DNA from: Deltaproteobacteria bacterium
GTDB lineage: Bacteria > Myxococcota_A > UBA9160 > SMWR01
NCBI GenBank assembly: GCA_029261905.1
Contig: JAJDAM010000672.1
Span: 1 to 6,611, forward strand
Direction: 5' to 3'
Length of the DNA: 6,611 nucleotides
Part shown: positions 1-4,918 of the stretch, in pieces
How positions within the stretch are numbered: position 1 is the stretch's first letter
Layout of the letters: the number at the start of each line of letters is the position of its first letter
Notes under the pieces: generated by a model
The model's input: only the letters and a program-made list of their open reading frames with translations
Told to the model about the DNA's origin: nothing
The model's database searches: none
Program-made: the position numbers and the translations under genes

Positions 1-89
1 GGAGAACGATCTGCATCGGGTCCACAAGCCGAAAGCGAAAGGAGCAACAACGCCACCGTCGCGACCCAGACGGCCCGTCGATGGGGCAC
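1..89 (-). CDS. Lipoprotein, N-terminal fragment (runs off left edge)
   Basis: This is the first 29 codons of a gene that continues beyond base 1. Reading the minus strand from a GTG at 89 gives a two-arginine n-region (MPHRRAVW), a hydrophobic core (VATVALLLLSLS) and a lipobox LSAC followed by Gly-Pro-Asp. This is a classic signal peptidase II signal, with the lipidated cysteine at residue 22. The Asp-containing stretch after the cysteine does not begin with Asp at +2 (it is Gly), so outer-membrane sorting would be expected if the usual enterobacterial rule applies. In-frame GTGs at 116 and 131 could add up to 14 residues, but that would make an unusually long n-region, so I prefer 89. No good Shine-Dalgarno is visible for any of them. 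The gene starts 72 nt after the stop of the PAS/receiver protein and may be cotranscribed with it. The mature protein is not in the window, so its function is unknown. Confidence 0.6.
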   Translation of the reverse strand, partial: MPHRRAVWVATVALLLLSLSACGPDADRS

Positions 90-161
90 GAATACGACGC
101 AGTCCCGGATCGCCACGAAACCAGACTTCACGGGGAGCTTGGGGCTCACTCTACCCAGCGC

Positions 162-1247
162 TCAATCGGGTCCATTCGAATCGGATGCGTGCTGGATGGT
201 TTCGACGATGACCTCGCGCAACCGATTGGGATCCACCGGCTTCTTGAACAGCACGCCTTTGAGCCCCTTGAGCTTGCTGCGTTTGATGATGTGATCCTTG
301 TCGTAGTGGAATGCGGTCATCATCAAGACCGGCAAGTCGGGGTAGCGCTCCCGCAACGCGTTGTAGAGTTCGTAGCCGTCCATGTTCGGCATCACGACGT
401 CGGTCAGCACCAGATCGAAATGTGACGACTCGATGCACCGCAGCGCCTGAAGGCCGTCGTTGGCCGTTTCGACCCAGCAGCCTTCGGCGGCGAGGATTTC
501 TTCGACCGAGCGGCAGATTCCCATGTCGTCGTCGACGACGAGGATTCGAACATCCTTCAATCGCGGGTCCGGAACGCGCGGGGGCCGTGGACCGCGCAGG
601 TCGATCATCCGGGCCGGGCCGATGTACTTCATCGTCTCGTACGACTGGGTCTCGACCATTGCACCGAGACGGGTCAGGATTTCGGAAACACGCGAGATCT
701 CGCGACGAATTGAATTCAGGCGCTCGATTTCGACCGAGCAGTCTGTTTCGTCTGCCAACGTATCGATTTCGCCCTCGAGCAGATCGACCTGGTTGATCAT
801 CACCGCGAGCGGATTGTTGATCTCGTGTGACAACCCGACCGCGACCTCTCCGAGTGTTGCAAGCTGGTCCTTGCGAAGGATGTCTCGGAGGTCTTTTGCG
901 AAGCCAATGGTGCCATCGGGCTCGCCGGCTTCGTCACGGGTGAGCGTGGCCGACATCGCGACCGGGATGTGCTCGCCTGCTTTCGATACGAACGTCGTCT
1001 GAAACGTCTGCACGATACCGGGGCCGCCGTAGCCCGAATCGCGCATCGCCGTCATCACGCGCTTCGCTTCCTCGACATCCGGATACACGACCGCCACGAA
1101 TCGGCCGAGAATCTCATCGGCCGCGTAGCCCAGGCTGCGCGAGGCACCATCGTTGTAGTAGATGATGTGACCCTTGCGGTCTGTCGCGACAACGATGTCC
1201 GACGATCGCGCGATCAGCTCGAGCAGCTTCTCCTTCGACAGCGCCAT
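162..1247 (-). CDS. PAS-HisKA-receiver signalling protein lacking an ATPase domain
   Basis: This 361-residue soluble two-component protein has no membrane segment. Domains in order: a PAS sensor domain at about 5-120 (typical openings SSDIVVATDRKGHIIYYN and GYAADEILGR, ending GTIGFAKDLRD); a HisKA dimerisation/phosphoacceptor helix pair at about 123-200 with the H-box GLSHEINNPL (H141); a short linker; and a receiver domain at about 232-350 with acidic residues D239-D241, phosphoacceptor D283 in LTDVVMPNMDG, T311 and K336 in FKKP. Only about 30 residues separate HisKA from the receiver, so the HATPase_c kinase domain (N, G1, G2 boxes) is absent although the frame is continuous. H141 would therefore have to be phosphorylated in trans, or the protein acts as a phosphotransfer or scaffold element. 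There is no output DNA-binding domain. I chose the ATG at 1247 because the PAS N-cap (MALSKEKLLELI) starts there; a GTG at 1322 would add 25 non-conserved residues running through an inverted repeat. Neither start has a well-placed Shine-Dalgarno. Confidence 0.88.
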   Translation of the reverse strand: MALSKEKLLELIARSSDIVVATDRKGHIIYYNDGASRSLGYAADEILGRFVAVVYPDVEEAKRVMTAMRDSGYGGPGIVQTFQTTFVSKAGEHIPVAMSATLTRDEAGEPDGTIGFAKDLRDILRKDQLATLGEVAVGLSHEINNPLAVMINQVDLLEGEIDTLADETDCSVEIERLNSIRREISRVSEILTRLGAMVETQSYETMKYIGPARMIDLRGPRPPRVPDPRLKDVRILVVDDDMGICRSVEEILAAEGCWVETANDGLQALRCIESSHFDLVLTDVVMPNMDGYELYNALRERYPDLPVLMMTAFHYDKDHIIKRSKLKGLKGVLFKKPVDPNRLREVIVETIQHASDSNGPD

Positions 1248-1290
1248 GGCCGAAAAGCGTAAGTCGGTCGCCAACGCCGGGCAAGGGTAT

Positions 1291-1326
1291 GGTTGTGTTC
1301 CGAACAACAATCGTGGGAACACAACC
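1291..1326. repeat. Perfect 11-bp inverted repeat, 14-nt spacer
   Basis: Left arm GGTTGTGTTCC (1291-1301) and right arm GGAACACAACC (1316-1326) are exact reverse complements, separated by 14 nt. The element sits in the 123-nt gap between the beta-subunit stop (1371) and the preferred start of the PAS/receiver gene (1247). It could form an RNA hairpin ending the decarboxylase operon 45 nt after its stop, but no T-run follows on the minus strand (ATACCCTTGCCC). It could equally be a dimeric-regulator operator in front of the signalling gene. Short GGGTAT copies occur at 1285-1290 and 1330-1335, close to the two arms. The inverted repeat is certain; its function is inference. Confidence 0.7.
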
Positions 1327-1370
1327 CTCGGGTATTCCGCGGGTGAGCGGTCGTTGGGCGGCGCGGAGAT

Positions 1371-2513
1371 TCAGTTAGCGAGGATCGACCACAACACGCC
1401 GGCCGCGATCGCCGAGCCGATCACGCCGGCCACGTTCGGTCCCATCGCGTGCATCAGCAGGAAGTTCGACGAATCTTCCTCGTTGCCGACCATTTGCACC
1501 ACGCGGGCCGAGTCCGGCACCGCGCTGACGCCGGCCGCACCGATCAGCGGGTTCAAGGGCTCCTTGCCGACCCAATTCATCAGCTTGGCGAACAGCACGC
1601 CCGAGGCGGTTGCGACAGCGAAGCTGAAGGCTCCGAGCGCGAAGATCTTCATCGATTGCGGGGTCAGGAAGGTCTCCGCACTGGCGCTGCAGCCGACGCA
1701 GATGCCGATCAGGATCGTCACGATGTCGATGAAGCTGGTGCGCGCCGTCTGCGCGAGCCGCTCGGTGACGCCGGATTCGCGCAGCAGATTGCCAAACATC
1801 AACATTCCCAGCAGGATCGACGCGCCAGGAGCGAGGATCGTGCAGAGCAGGAAAGTGACGATCGGAAACGATACCCGCTCGAGCTTGGAGACCTCGCGCG
1901 GTGGATTCATCCGAATCAGACGCTCTTTTCGCGTGGTCAGCAACTTCATGATCGGGGGCTGAATGACCGGAACGAGCGCCATGTAGCTGTACGCAGCGAT
2001 GGCGATCGGGGCGAGCAACTCCGGTGCGAGCTGGCTCGACAGGAAAATTGCCGTCGGCCCGTCAGCACCCCCGATGATGCCGATGCTGCCGGCTTGGAGT
2101 GGATCGAAACCGAGTTGGAGGGCCCCGAAGTACGTGACGAAGATGCCGAACTGCGCGGCCGCACCCAGCAGGATCAGGCGTGGGTTCGAAAGCAGATAAC
2201 TGAAATCGGTCAGAGCGCCGACGCCGAGGAAGATCAGCGGCGGATAGATGCCCTTCAACACGCCGTAGTACAGGAAGTACATCTGGCTGTTGGGGTTCGT
2301 GACCGAGGTGTAGAAGACCTCTTCGCCGGCAATCACGATCGGCGGAACGTTTGCCAGCAGGATCCCGAATCCGATCGGAACCAGCAGCAGCGGCTCGTAG
2401 TGTTTGCGGATCGCGAGGTAGATGAACGTGATCCCGATGGCGTTCATCACCAGATTGCCGATCGAGAAGCCGCCGACGCCGGTCACGCCGAATATGGTCC
2501 AGAACATCTCCAC
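1371..2513 (-). CDS. oadB: Na+-translocating decarboxylase beta subunit (OadB/MmdB/GcdB family)
   Basis: This 380-residue polytopic inner-membrane protein decarboxylates carboxybiotin delivered by the biotin carrier and couples this to Na+ export. The family signature is plain: YEPLLLVPIGFGILLANVP near the N-terminus, GGADGPTAIF at 148-157, AAYSYMALVP at 173-182 and NPLIGAAGVSAVP at 321-333. Residues important in Klebsiella OadB (D203, Y229, N373, G377, S382, from memory of the literature) fall at D151, Y177, N321, G325 and S330 with exactly preserved spacing, so the pump looks catalytically intact. The protein lacks about 50 N-terminal residues relative to Klebsiella OadB, as in the shorter Mmd/Gcd beta subunits. 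Start: the GTG at 2513 has GAGG (2526-2523) 9 nt upstream, inside the end of the carrier gene; an ATG two codons on (2507) is an alternative. It begins 4 nt after the carrier stop, implying translational coupling. The sequence cannot tell whether the substrate is oxaloacetate, methylmalonyl-CoA or glutaconyl-CoA. Confidence 0.95.
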   Translation of the reverse strand: MEMFWTIFGVTGVGGFSIGNLVMNAIGITFIYLAIRKHYEPLLLVPIGFGILLANVPPIVIAGEEVFYTSVTNPNSQMYFLYYGVLKGIYPPLIFLGVGALTDFSYLLSNPRLILLGAAAQFGIFVTYFGALQLGFDPLQAGSIGIIGGADGPTAIFLSSQLAPELLAPIAIAAYSYMALVPVIQPPIMKLLTTRKERLIRMNPPREVSKLERVSFPIVTFLLCTILAPGASILLGMLMFGNLLRESGVTERLAQTARTSFIDIVTILIGICVGCSASAETFLTPQSMKIFALGAFSFAVATASGVLFAKLMNWVGKEPLNPLIGAAGVSAVPDSARVVQMVGNEEDSSNFLLMHAMGPNVAGVIGSAIAAGVLWSILAN

Positions 2514-2517
2514 CGGG

Positions 2518-2946
2518 TCAGGCCTCGAGCTTCAGTAGCGCCTGGCCCTCTTGGACCTCATCGCCCTGCGAAATCAAGATCTCCGACACCGTTCCCGAGC
2601 CGGTCGCCTTGATGTCGTTTTCCATCTTCATCGCTTCGAGTCGAGCCAGCACATCGCCGGCACTCACCTGCTGACCGACTTTCACACAGACCTCCAACAC
2701 CAACCCGGCCAGCGGAGCGCAAACGTCGCCCGCGCCTCCCCCAGAGGGGGTCGAGGGCTTCGATCGCGGCGGCGGCGGAGCACCGGGGGACGGGGAAGGT
2801 GCCACGGCGGCGCCGGGAGCCGAGACGTTCATCGCCTCGACCGTGTATTCGACGCCATCAACGGTCAGCGTGGCGCTGCGTCCATCATCGCGGACGATCT
2901 CCACTTCGAGGGTGTCGCCATCGATGATTACTTCGTACTTCGCCAT
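2518..2946 (-). CDS. Biotin carboxyl carrier protein of the Na+-pumping decarboxylase
   Basis: This 142-residue carrier moves CO2 on biotin from a carboxyltransferase to the membrane beta subunit. An N-terminal small beta domain (about 1-40, KYEVIIDGDTLEVEIV then TVDGVEYTVEA) is followed by a flexible Ala/Pro/Ser linker (about 42-73) and a C-terminal biotinyl/lipoyl-attachment domain (about 74-142). The biotinylation motif EAMKMEN places the modified lysine at K107, 35 residues before the C-terminus as is normal for the family. This layout matches MmdC/GcdC-type carriers rather than the carboxylase AccB of fatty-acid synthesis, and the position between anchor and beta genes supports it. Start: the ATG at 2946 has AGGA (2960-2957) 10 nt upstream; an out-of-frame ATG at 2954 lies nearer that site but would give only a short unrelated peptide. 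Its frame is the same as the upstream oadG, with 25 open codons between the oadG TGA and this ATG. The stop is 4 nt from the oadB GTG. Confidence 0.93.
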   Translation of the reverse strand: MAKYEVIIDGDTLEVEIVRDDGRSATLTVDGVEYTVEAMNVSAPGAAVAPSPSPGAPPPPRSKPSTPSGGGAGDVCAPLAGLVLEVCVKVGQQVSAGDVLARLEAMKMENDIKATGSGTVSEILISQGDEVQEGQALLKLEA

Positions 2947-2948
2947 AT

Positions 2949-3023
2949 CCGCATGGTCCTTTTGGTCACGTTCCTGCCGGTCACATTCCTGTCGGTCACA
3001 GTCCTGTCGGTCAATCGTCGCTC
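2949..3023 (-). repeat. 15-bp tandem repeat between oadG and the biotin carrier gene
   Basis: Three clear copies on the minus strand are GACAGGACTGTGACC (3008-2994), GACAGGAATGTGACC (2993-2979) and GGCAGGAACGTGACC (2978-2964). Copies 1 and 2 differ at one base, and copies 2 and 3 at two. Degenerate units flank them at 3023-3009 (overlapping the oadG stop) and 2963-2949. The AGGA core recurs at 3005, 2990, 2975 and 2960, exactly 15 nt apart, and the last one is the apparent ribosome-binding site of the carrier gene. The repeats therefore look like a duplicated translation-initiation segment. The whole spacer is open in the shared oadG/carrier frame and would encode DRQDC-DRQEC-DRQER if ever translated. 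Confidence 0.85.
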
Positions 3024-3363
3024 AGTCGCTGCGTAGCGCTCGCACGCGACCCGCCAGCTTCCAAGCGTCGATCCGGGAGTCGTCCGGCCGCGACCGGGAG
3101 GCTCTGTGCCGCGCCAACACCAACGTGATCGCAGCGGCGATCGCTTCGCGACTCGGTCCGGAAGGCTCTTCTGTCTCGGTCGTTGCTGTCTCGGGGCTGT
3201 CTTGCGCCGCTGCAGGTGACCGCGCTGGCTTCGCCGGCGCATTCGCTCGAGACATGATCGACCCGAGCAGGAGAGTCATCCCATAGAGCAGGACCAGGCA
3301 TACGAACACCGTCCCCATCCCGATCGCTGTCACGGTCCCGACGGACTCGGCGAGTTCGTTCAT
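3022..3363 (-). CDS. oadG: Na+-pump decarboxylase gamma/delta subunit (OadG-like membrane anchor)
   Basis: This is a 113-residue small subunit that anchors and assembles the decarboxylase complex at the inner membrane. One transmembrane helix lies near the N-terminus (about 13-36, GMGTVFVCLVLLYGMTLLLG). It is followed by an Ala/Pro/Glu/Thr-rich hydrophilic linker (about 40-72) and a C-terminal segment with IAAAITLVLARHR and the family-typical WKLAGR (101-106). Sequence conservation in this family is weak, so the call rests on this layout plus position: anchor, biotin carrier, beta is the same order as the delta-gamma-beta genes of Veillonella-type methylmalonyl-CoA decarboxylase. The ATG at 3363 has AGGA (3373-3370) 6 nt upstream, an excellent site. 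The gene is first in its operon in this window, preceded by a 269-nt leader. Its TGA falls at the edge of the 15-bp repeats; the length is normal, so it is not obviously truncated. Confidence 0.85.
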   Translation of the reverse strand: MNELAESVGTVTAIGMGTVFVCLVLLYGMTLLLGSIMSRANAPAKPARSPAAAQDSPETATTETEEPSGPSREAIAAAITLVLARHRASRSRPDDSRIDAWKLAGRVRALRSD

Positions 3364-3369
3364 TCCCTA

Positions 3370-3373
3370 TCCT
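3370..3373 (-). promoter_or_regulatory. Ribosome-binding site of oadG
   Basis: AGGA on the minus strand, 6 nt before the ATG at 3363. It fixes the start of oadG. Confidence 0.75.
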
Positions 3374-3392
3374 GTCTGTTGGCTTGTTGGTC

Positions 3393-3416
3393 CGCCCGCG
3401 GTGGGCGCCGGCGCCC
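3393..3416 (-). promoter_or_regulatory. Mutually exclusive GC hairpins upstream of oadG
   Basis: Read on the minus strand the order is GGGCG (3416-3412), CCGG loop, CGCCC (3407-3403), ACCGC loop, GGGCG (3397-3393). The middle arm can pair with either flanking arm, giving two exclusive 5-bp hairpins. The first is also a perfect 14-bp palindrome (3403-3416). The element ends about 20 nt before the oadG ribosome-binding site. Alternative pairing of this kind occurs in attenuators, but in GC-rich DNA it could be chance. Confidence 0.35.
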
Positions 3417-3429
3417 TTCCCGTCTCTCT

Positions 3430-3491
3430 CACCCAGCCCGGTGGGCCGGCAGCAGCCTCGGCAACCCTCCTGCCTGTGGCAGCGCTGGGTG
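3430..3491 (-). other. Candidate structured RNA element in the oadG leader
   Basis: An 8-bp perfect closing stem joins CACCCAGC (3491-3484) and GCTGGGTG (3437-3430). Inside it, on the minus strand, are a hairpin CTGCC-ACA-GGCAG and a second short hairpin CCGG-CCCA-CCGG, giving a possible three-way junction of 62 nt. It matches no riboswitch class I can name. Confidence 0.3.
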
Positions 3492-3536
3492 GATGAGCGG
3501 TGGCCGACTCTAACACACCGAAAGCCGCCTGATCAG

Positions 3537-3556
3537 CCGGGAATCGGCGATCCCGG
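3537..3556 (-). terminator. Possible hairpin terminator after trxB
   Basis: The sequence CCGGGA-N8-TCCCGG forms a 6-bp GC-rich stem about 76 nt beyond the trxB stop, and the inner bases can pair further with a bulge. No T-run follows, so it may be a weak or Rho-assisted terminator or only an RNA-stabilising hairpin. Confidence 0.3.
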
Positions 3557-3632
3557 CATGGCGGGCCACCCCCGTTGGAAGCTCTTTGGGAATCGATGTT
3601 TAGGACCGATTCGGGACTCCATGGGCCCGGCT

Positions 3633-4574
3633 TCAGGCTTCCTGGGACGCCAGCCAACGTTCGGCGTCGATCGCCGCCATGCAGCCGGTCCCGGCCGCGG
3701 TCACGGCCTGCCGATAAATCGGATCCATCGCGTCGCCGCATGCGAACACGCCCTCGACCGACGTCCGACTGGTGCCCTTTTCGACGGCGATGTAACCGAC
3801 CGGATCGAGATCGATCGCCTCGGCGACGAGTTCGGTGTTGGGTTGGTGGCCGATCGCAATGAAGACCGCTTCGACCGGCAAGTCCGAAGTCTCTCCGGTA
3901 TTGACATCACGGGTTCGAACGCCGGTCACGTAGTCTTCGCCGAGAATCTCGTCCAGCGTCGCGTTCCAGACGAACTCGATCTTCTCGTTCGACCGCGCGC
4001 GTTCCTGCATGATCTTGGATCCCCGCAGTGCATCGCGGCGGTGGATCAGTGAAACCCGGGTCGCGAACCGCGTCAGAAACAGCGCCTCTTCGAGCGCCGT
4101 ATCCCCACCACCGACGACGGCCATCGGCTTGCCGCGGAACAGCGCACCGTCGCAGGTCGCGCAGGCCGATACGCCTTTGTTCATCAAGCGCGTTTCGGAA
4201 TCGAGACCCAGCCACTTCGCCGATGCGCCCATCGCAAGAATCACCGCGTCCGCCGTGTAGCTGCGCTCCGCGGTAGAAACGCGAAACGGCCTTTTCGAAA
4301 AATCGACCGCGGTGGCGTCTTCCATCAGGATCTCGGTCCCGAAGCGCTCTGCCTGCTTCTGGAACATCTCCATCATGTCGGGGCCGGTCACTCCGTCGGG
4401 ATAGCCCGGGTAGTTCTCGACATCGGTGGTGAGCATCAGCTGCCCCCCGAACTGAAGGCCCGCCAGCACCAGCGGTTCGAGTTCTGCGCGGGCGGTGTAC
4501 ACGGCAGCGGTATATCCCGCCGGTCCGCTCCCGATGATGATGACCCGGCGATGCTCCACGACTTCTTGCGTCAT
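3633..4574 (-). CDS. trxB: Thioredoxin reductase (NADPH, FAD)
   Basis: This is a 313-residue cytosolic flavoenzyme that passes electrons from NADPH through FAD and a redox disulfide to thioredoxin. The FAD-binding GSGPAG is at 15-20, the catalytic CATC at C138/C141 followed by DG, the NADPH-binding GGGDTALEEA starts at 155, and HRRDALR (178-184) supplies the basic residues that select the 2'-phosphate of NADPH. The C-terminal FAD motif GVFACGDAMDP is followed by RQAVTAAGTGCMAA. Length and motif order are typical of the low-molecular-weight bacterial enzyme. The ATG at 4574 is chosen because it has a strong Shine-Dalgarno and the Rossmann strand begins 10 residues later; an upstream in-frame ATG at 4664 would add 30 residues read through the grxC end. 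It lies 10 nt after grxC, so the two are almost certainly cotranscribed. Confidence 0.96.
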   Translation of the reverse strand: MTQEVVEHRRVIIIGSGPAGYTAAVYTARAELEPLVLAGLQFGGQLMLTTDVENYPGYPDGVTGPDMMEMFQKQAERFGTEILMEDATAVDFSKRPFRVSTAERSYTADAVILAMGASAKWLGLDSETRLMNKGVSACATCDGALFRGKPMAVVGGGDTALEEALFLTRFATRVSLIHRRDALRGSKIMQERARSNEKIEFVWNATLDEILGEDYVTGVRTRDVNTGETSDLPVEAVFIAIGHQPNTELVAEAIDLDPVGYIAVEKGTSRTSVEGVFACGDAMDPIYRQAVTAAGTGCMAAIDAERWLASQEA

Positions 4575-4580
4575 TTTCTT

Positions 4581-4586
4581 CCCCTC
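4581..4586 (-). promoter_or_regulatory. Ribosome-binding site of trxB overlapping the grxC stop
   Basis: GAGGGG on the minus strand ends 6 nt before the trxB ATG (4574). The TGA stop of grxC (4587-4585) shares bases with this site, so ribosomes finishing grxC halt on the trxB initiation region. It decides the trxB start. Confidence 0.75.
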
Positions 4587-4848
4587 ACGAGTCGCTGCCG
4601 GCAAGTAGCGGGTCGAGCCCTCCCGCACGGTCGAGCGCATCCAAATCGTCGAATCCCCCGACATGGGTTTTGTCGATGAAGATCTGGGGGACCGTCATTC
4701 GGCCACTGCGTTCGATCATTTCGTCGCGCAGCCCCGGACCCGATTGGATGTTGATTTCCTCCCACTCGACACCCTTGGACGCGAGTAGTCGCTGTGCCAT
4801 CGAGCAGTAGGGACAGACGTTCTTCGTATACATGATGATTTTGGGCAT
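4585..4848 (-). CDS. grxC: Glutaredoxin 3 (GrxC-type, dithiol)
   Basis: This 87-residue dithiol glutaredoxin reduces disulfides and glutathionylated proteins in the cytosol. It has the active site C12-P-Y-C15 after the first beta strand (PKIIMYTKN), the cis-proline TVP at 52-54 with QIFID, and the glutathione-site GGFDDLDAL at 64-72 followed by GGLDPLL, closely like Escherichia coli Grx3. It lacks the WSGFRP tail of NrdH redoxins, so it should use glutathione. The ATG at 4848 is preferred over the in-frame GTG at 4857 because AAGGTGA lies just upstream of the ATG and the GTG forms part of that site. It is the first gene of a pair with trxB. A 70-nt spacer with no clear promoter or terminator separates it from the membrane-protein gene upstream. 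Confidence 0.94.
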   Translation of the reverse strand: MPKIIMYTKNVCPYCSMAQRLLASKGVEWEEINIQSGPGLRDEMIERSGRMTVPQIFIDKTHVGGFDDLDALDRAGGLDPLLAGSDS

Positions 4849-4918
4849 CGGATTCACCTTCGAGCCGCCGCGCTGGAGTCCGCCAGATGTGCGGGCGAGC
4901 CGGGGACTGTACCCGAAT

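Larger units (their letters stand above)
3364..3632. other. Non-coding leader between trxB and oadG, rich in inverted repeats
   Basis: I see no credible gene here; the open frames overlap trxB in other phases or lack family features. On the minus strand it holds, in order, a hairpin at 3556-3537, a very weak sigma-70-like pair (TGATCA 3535-3530, TAGAGT 3512-3507, 17-nt spacer, about 3/6 and 4/6 matches), an 8-bp closing stem at 3491-3430, two overlapping alternative GC hairpins at 3416-3393, and the oadG ribosome-binding site. The arrangement suggests trxB ends and the decarboxylase operon begins here, possibly with a structured 5' leader. This is inference from layout and base pairing only. 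Confidence 0.5.

Noticed and set aside
1248..1322. N-terminal extension of the PAS protein from a GTG at 1322
   Set aside because: The added 25 residues are outside the PAS domain and run through the 11-bp inverted repeat, and the nearby GAGGG lies only 2 nt from the GTG, too close for a ribosome site.
1449..2612. Long plus-strand open frame opposite oadB and the biotin carrier gene
   Set aside because: It is rich in Arg, Asp and Gln with no hydrophobic core or family motif, and lies antisense to clearly conserved genes; it is a GC-driven shadow.
2928..3242. Minus-strand frame through the 15-bp repeats encoding a TDRNV-like pentapeptide
   Set aside because: It overlaps oadG out of frame and stops shortly after the carrier start; any multiple-of-three repeat yields a periodic peptide in its open frames.
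3430..3491. Partial resemblance to a cobalamin-riboswitch B12 box (AGGCAGGAG followed by GTTGCC on the minus strand)
   Set aside because: About 12 of 16 positions match by eye, but the upstream conserved blocks of that riboswitch and its order of helices are absent, and GC-rich DNA gives such partial matches easily.
3367..3741. Minus-strand open frame of 124 codons spanning the trxB end and the leader
   Set aside because: It overlaps conserved trxB C-terminal coding in another frame and is Arg/Gly/Pro-rich without motifs.
4575..4664. Longer trxB from an in-frame ATG at 4664
   Set aside because: It would overlap grxC coding; the ATG at 4574 has a strong Shine-Dalgarno and gives the normal family length.
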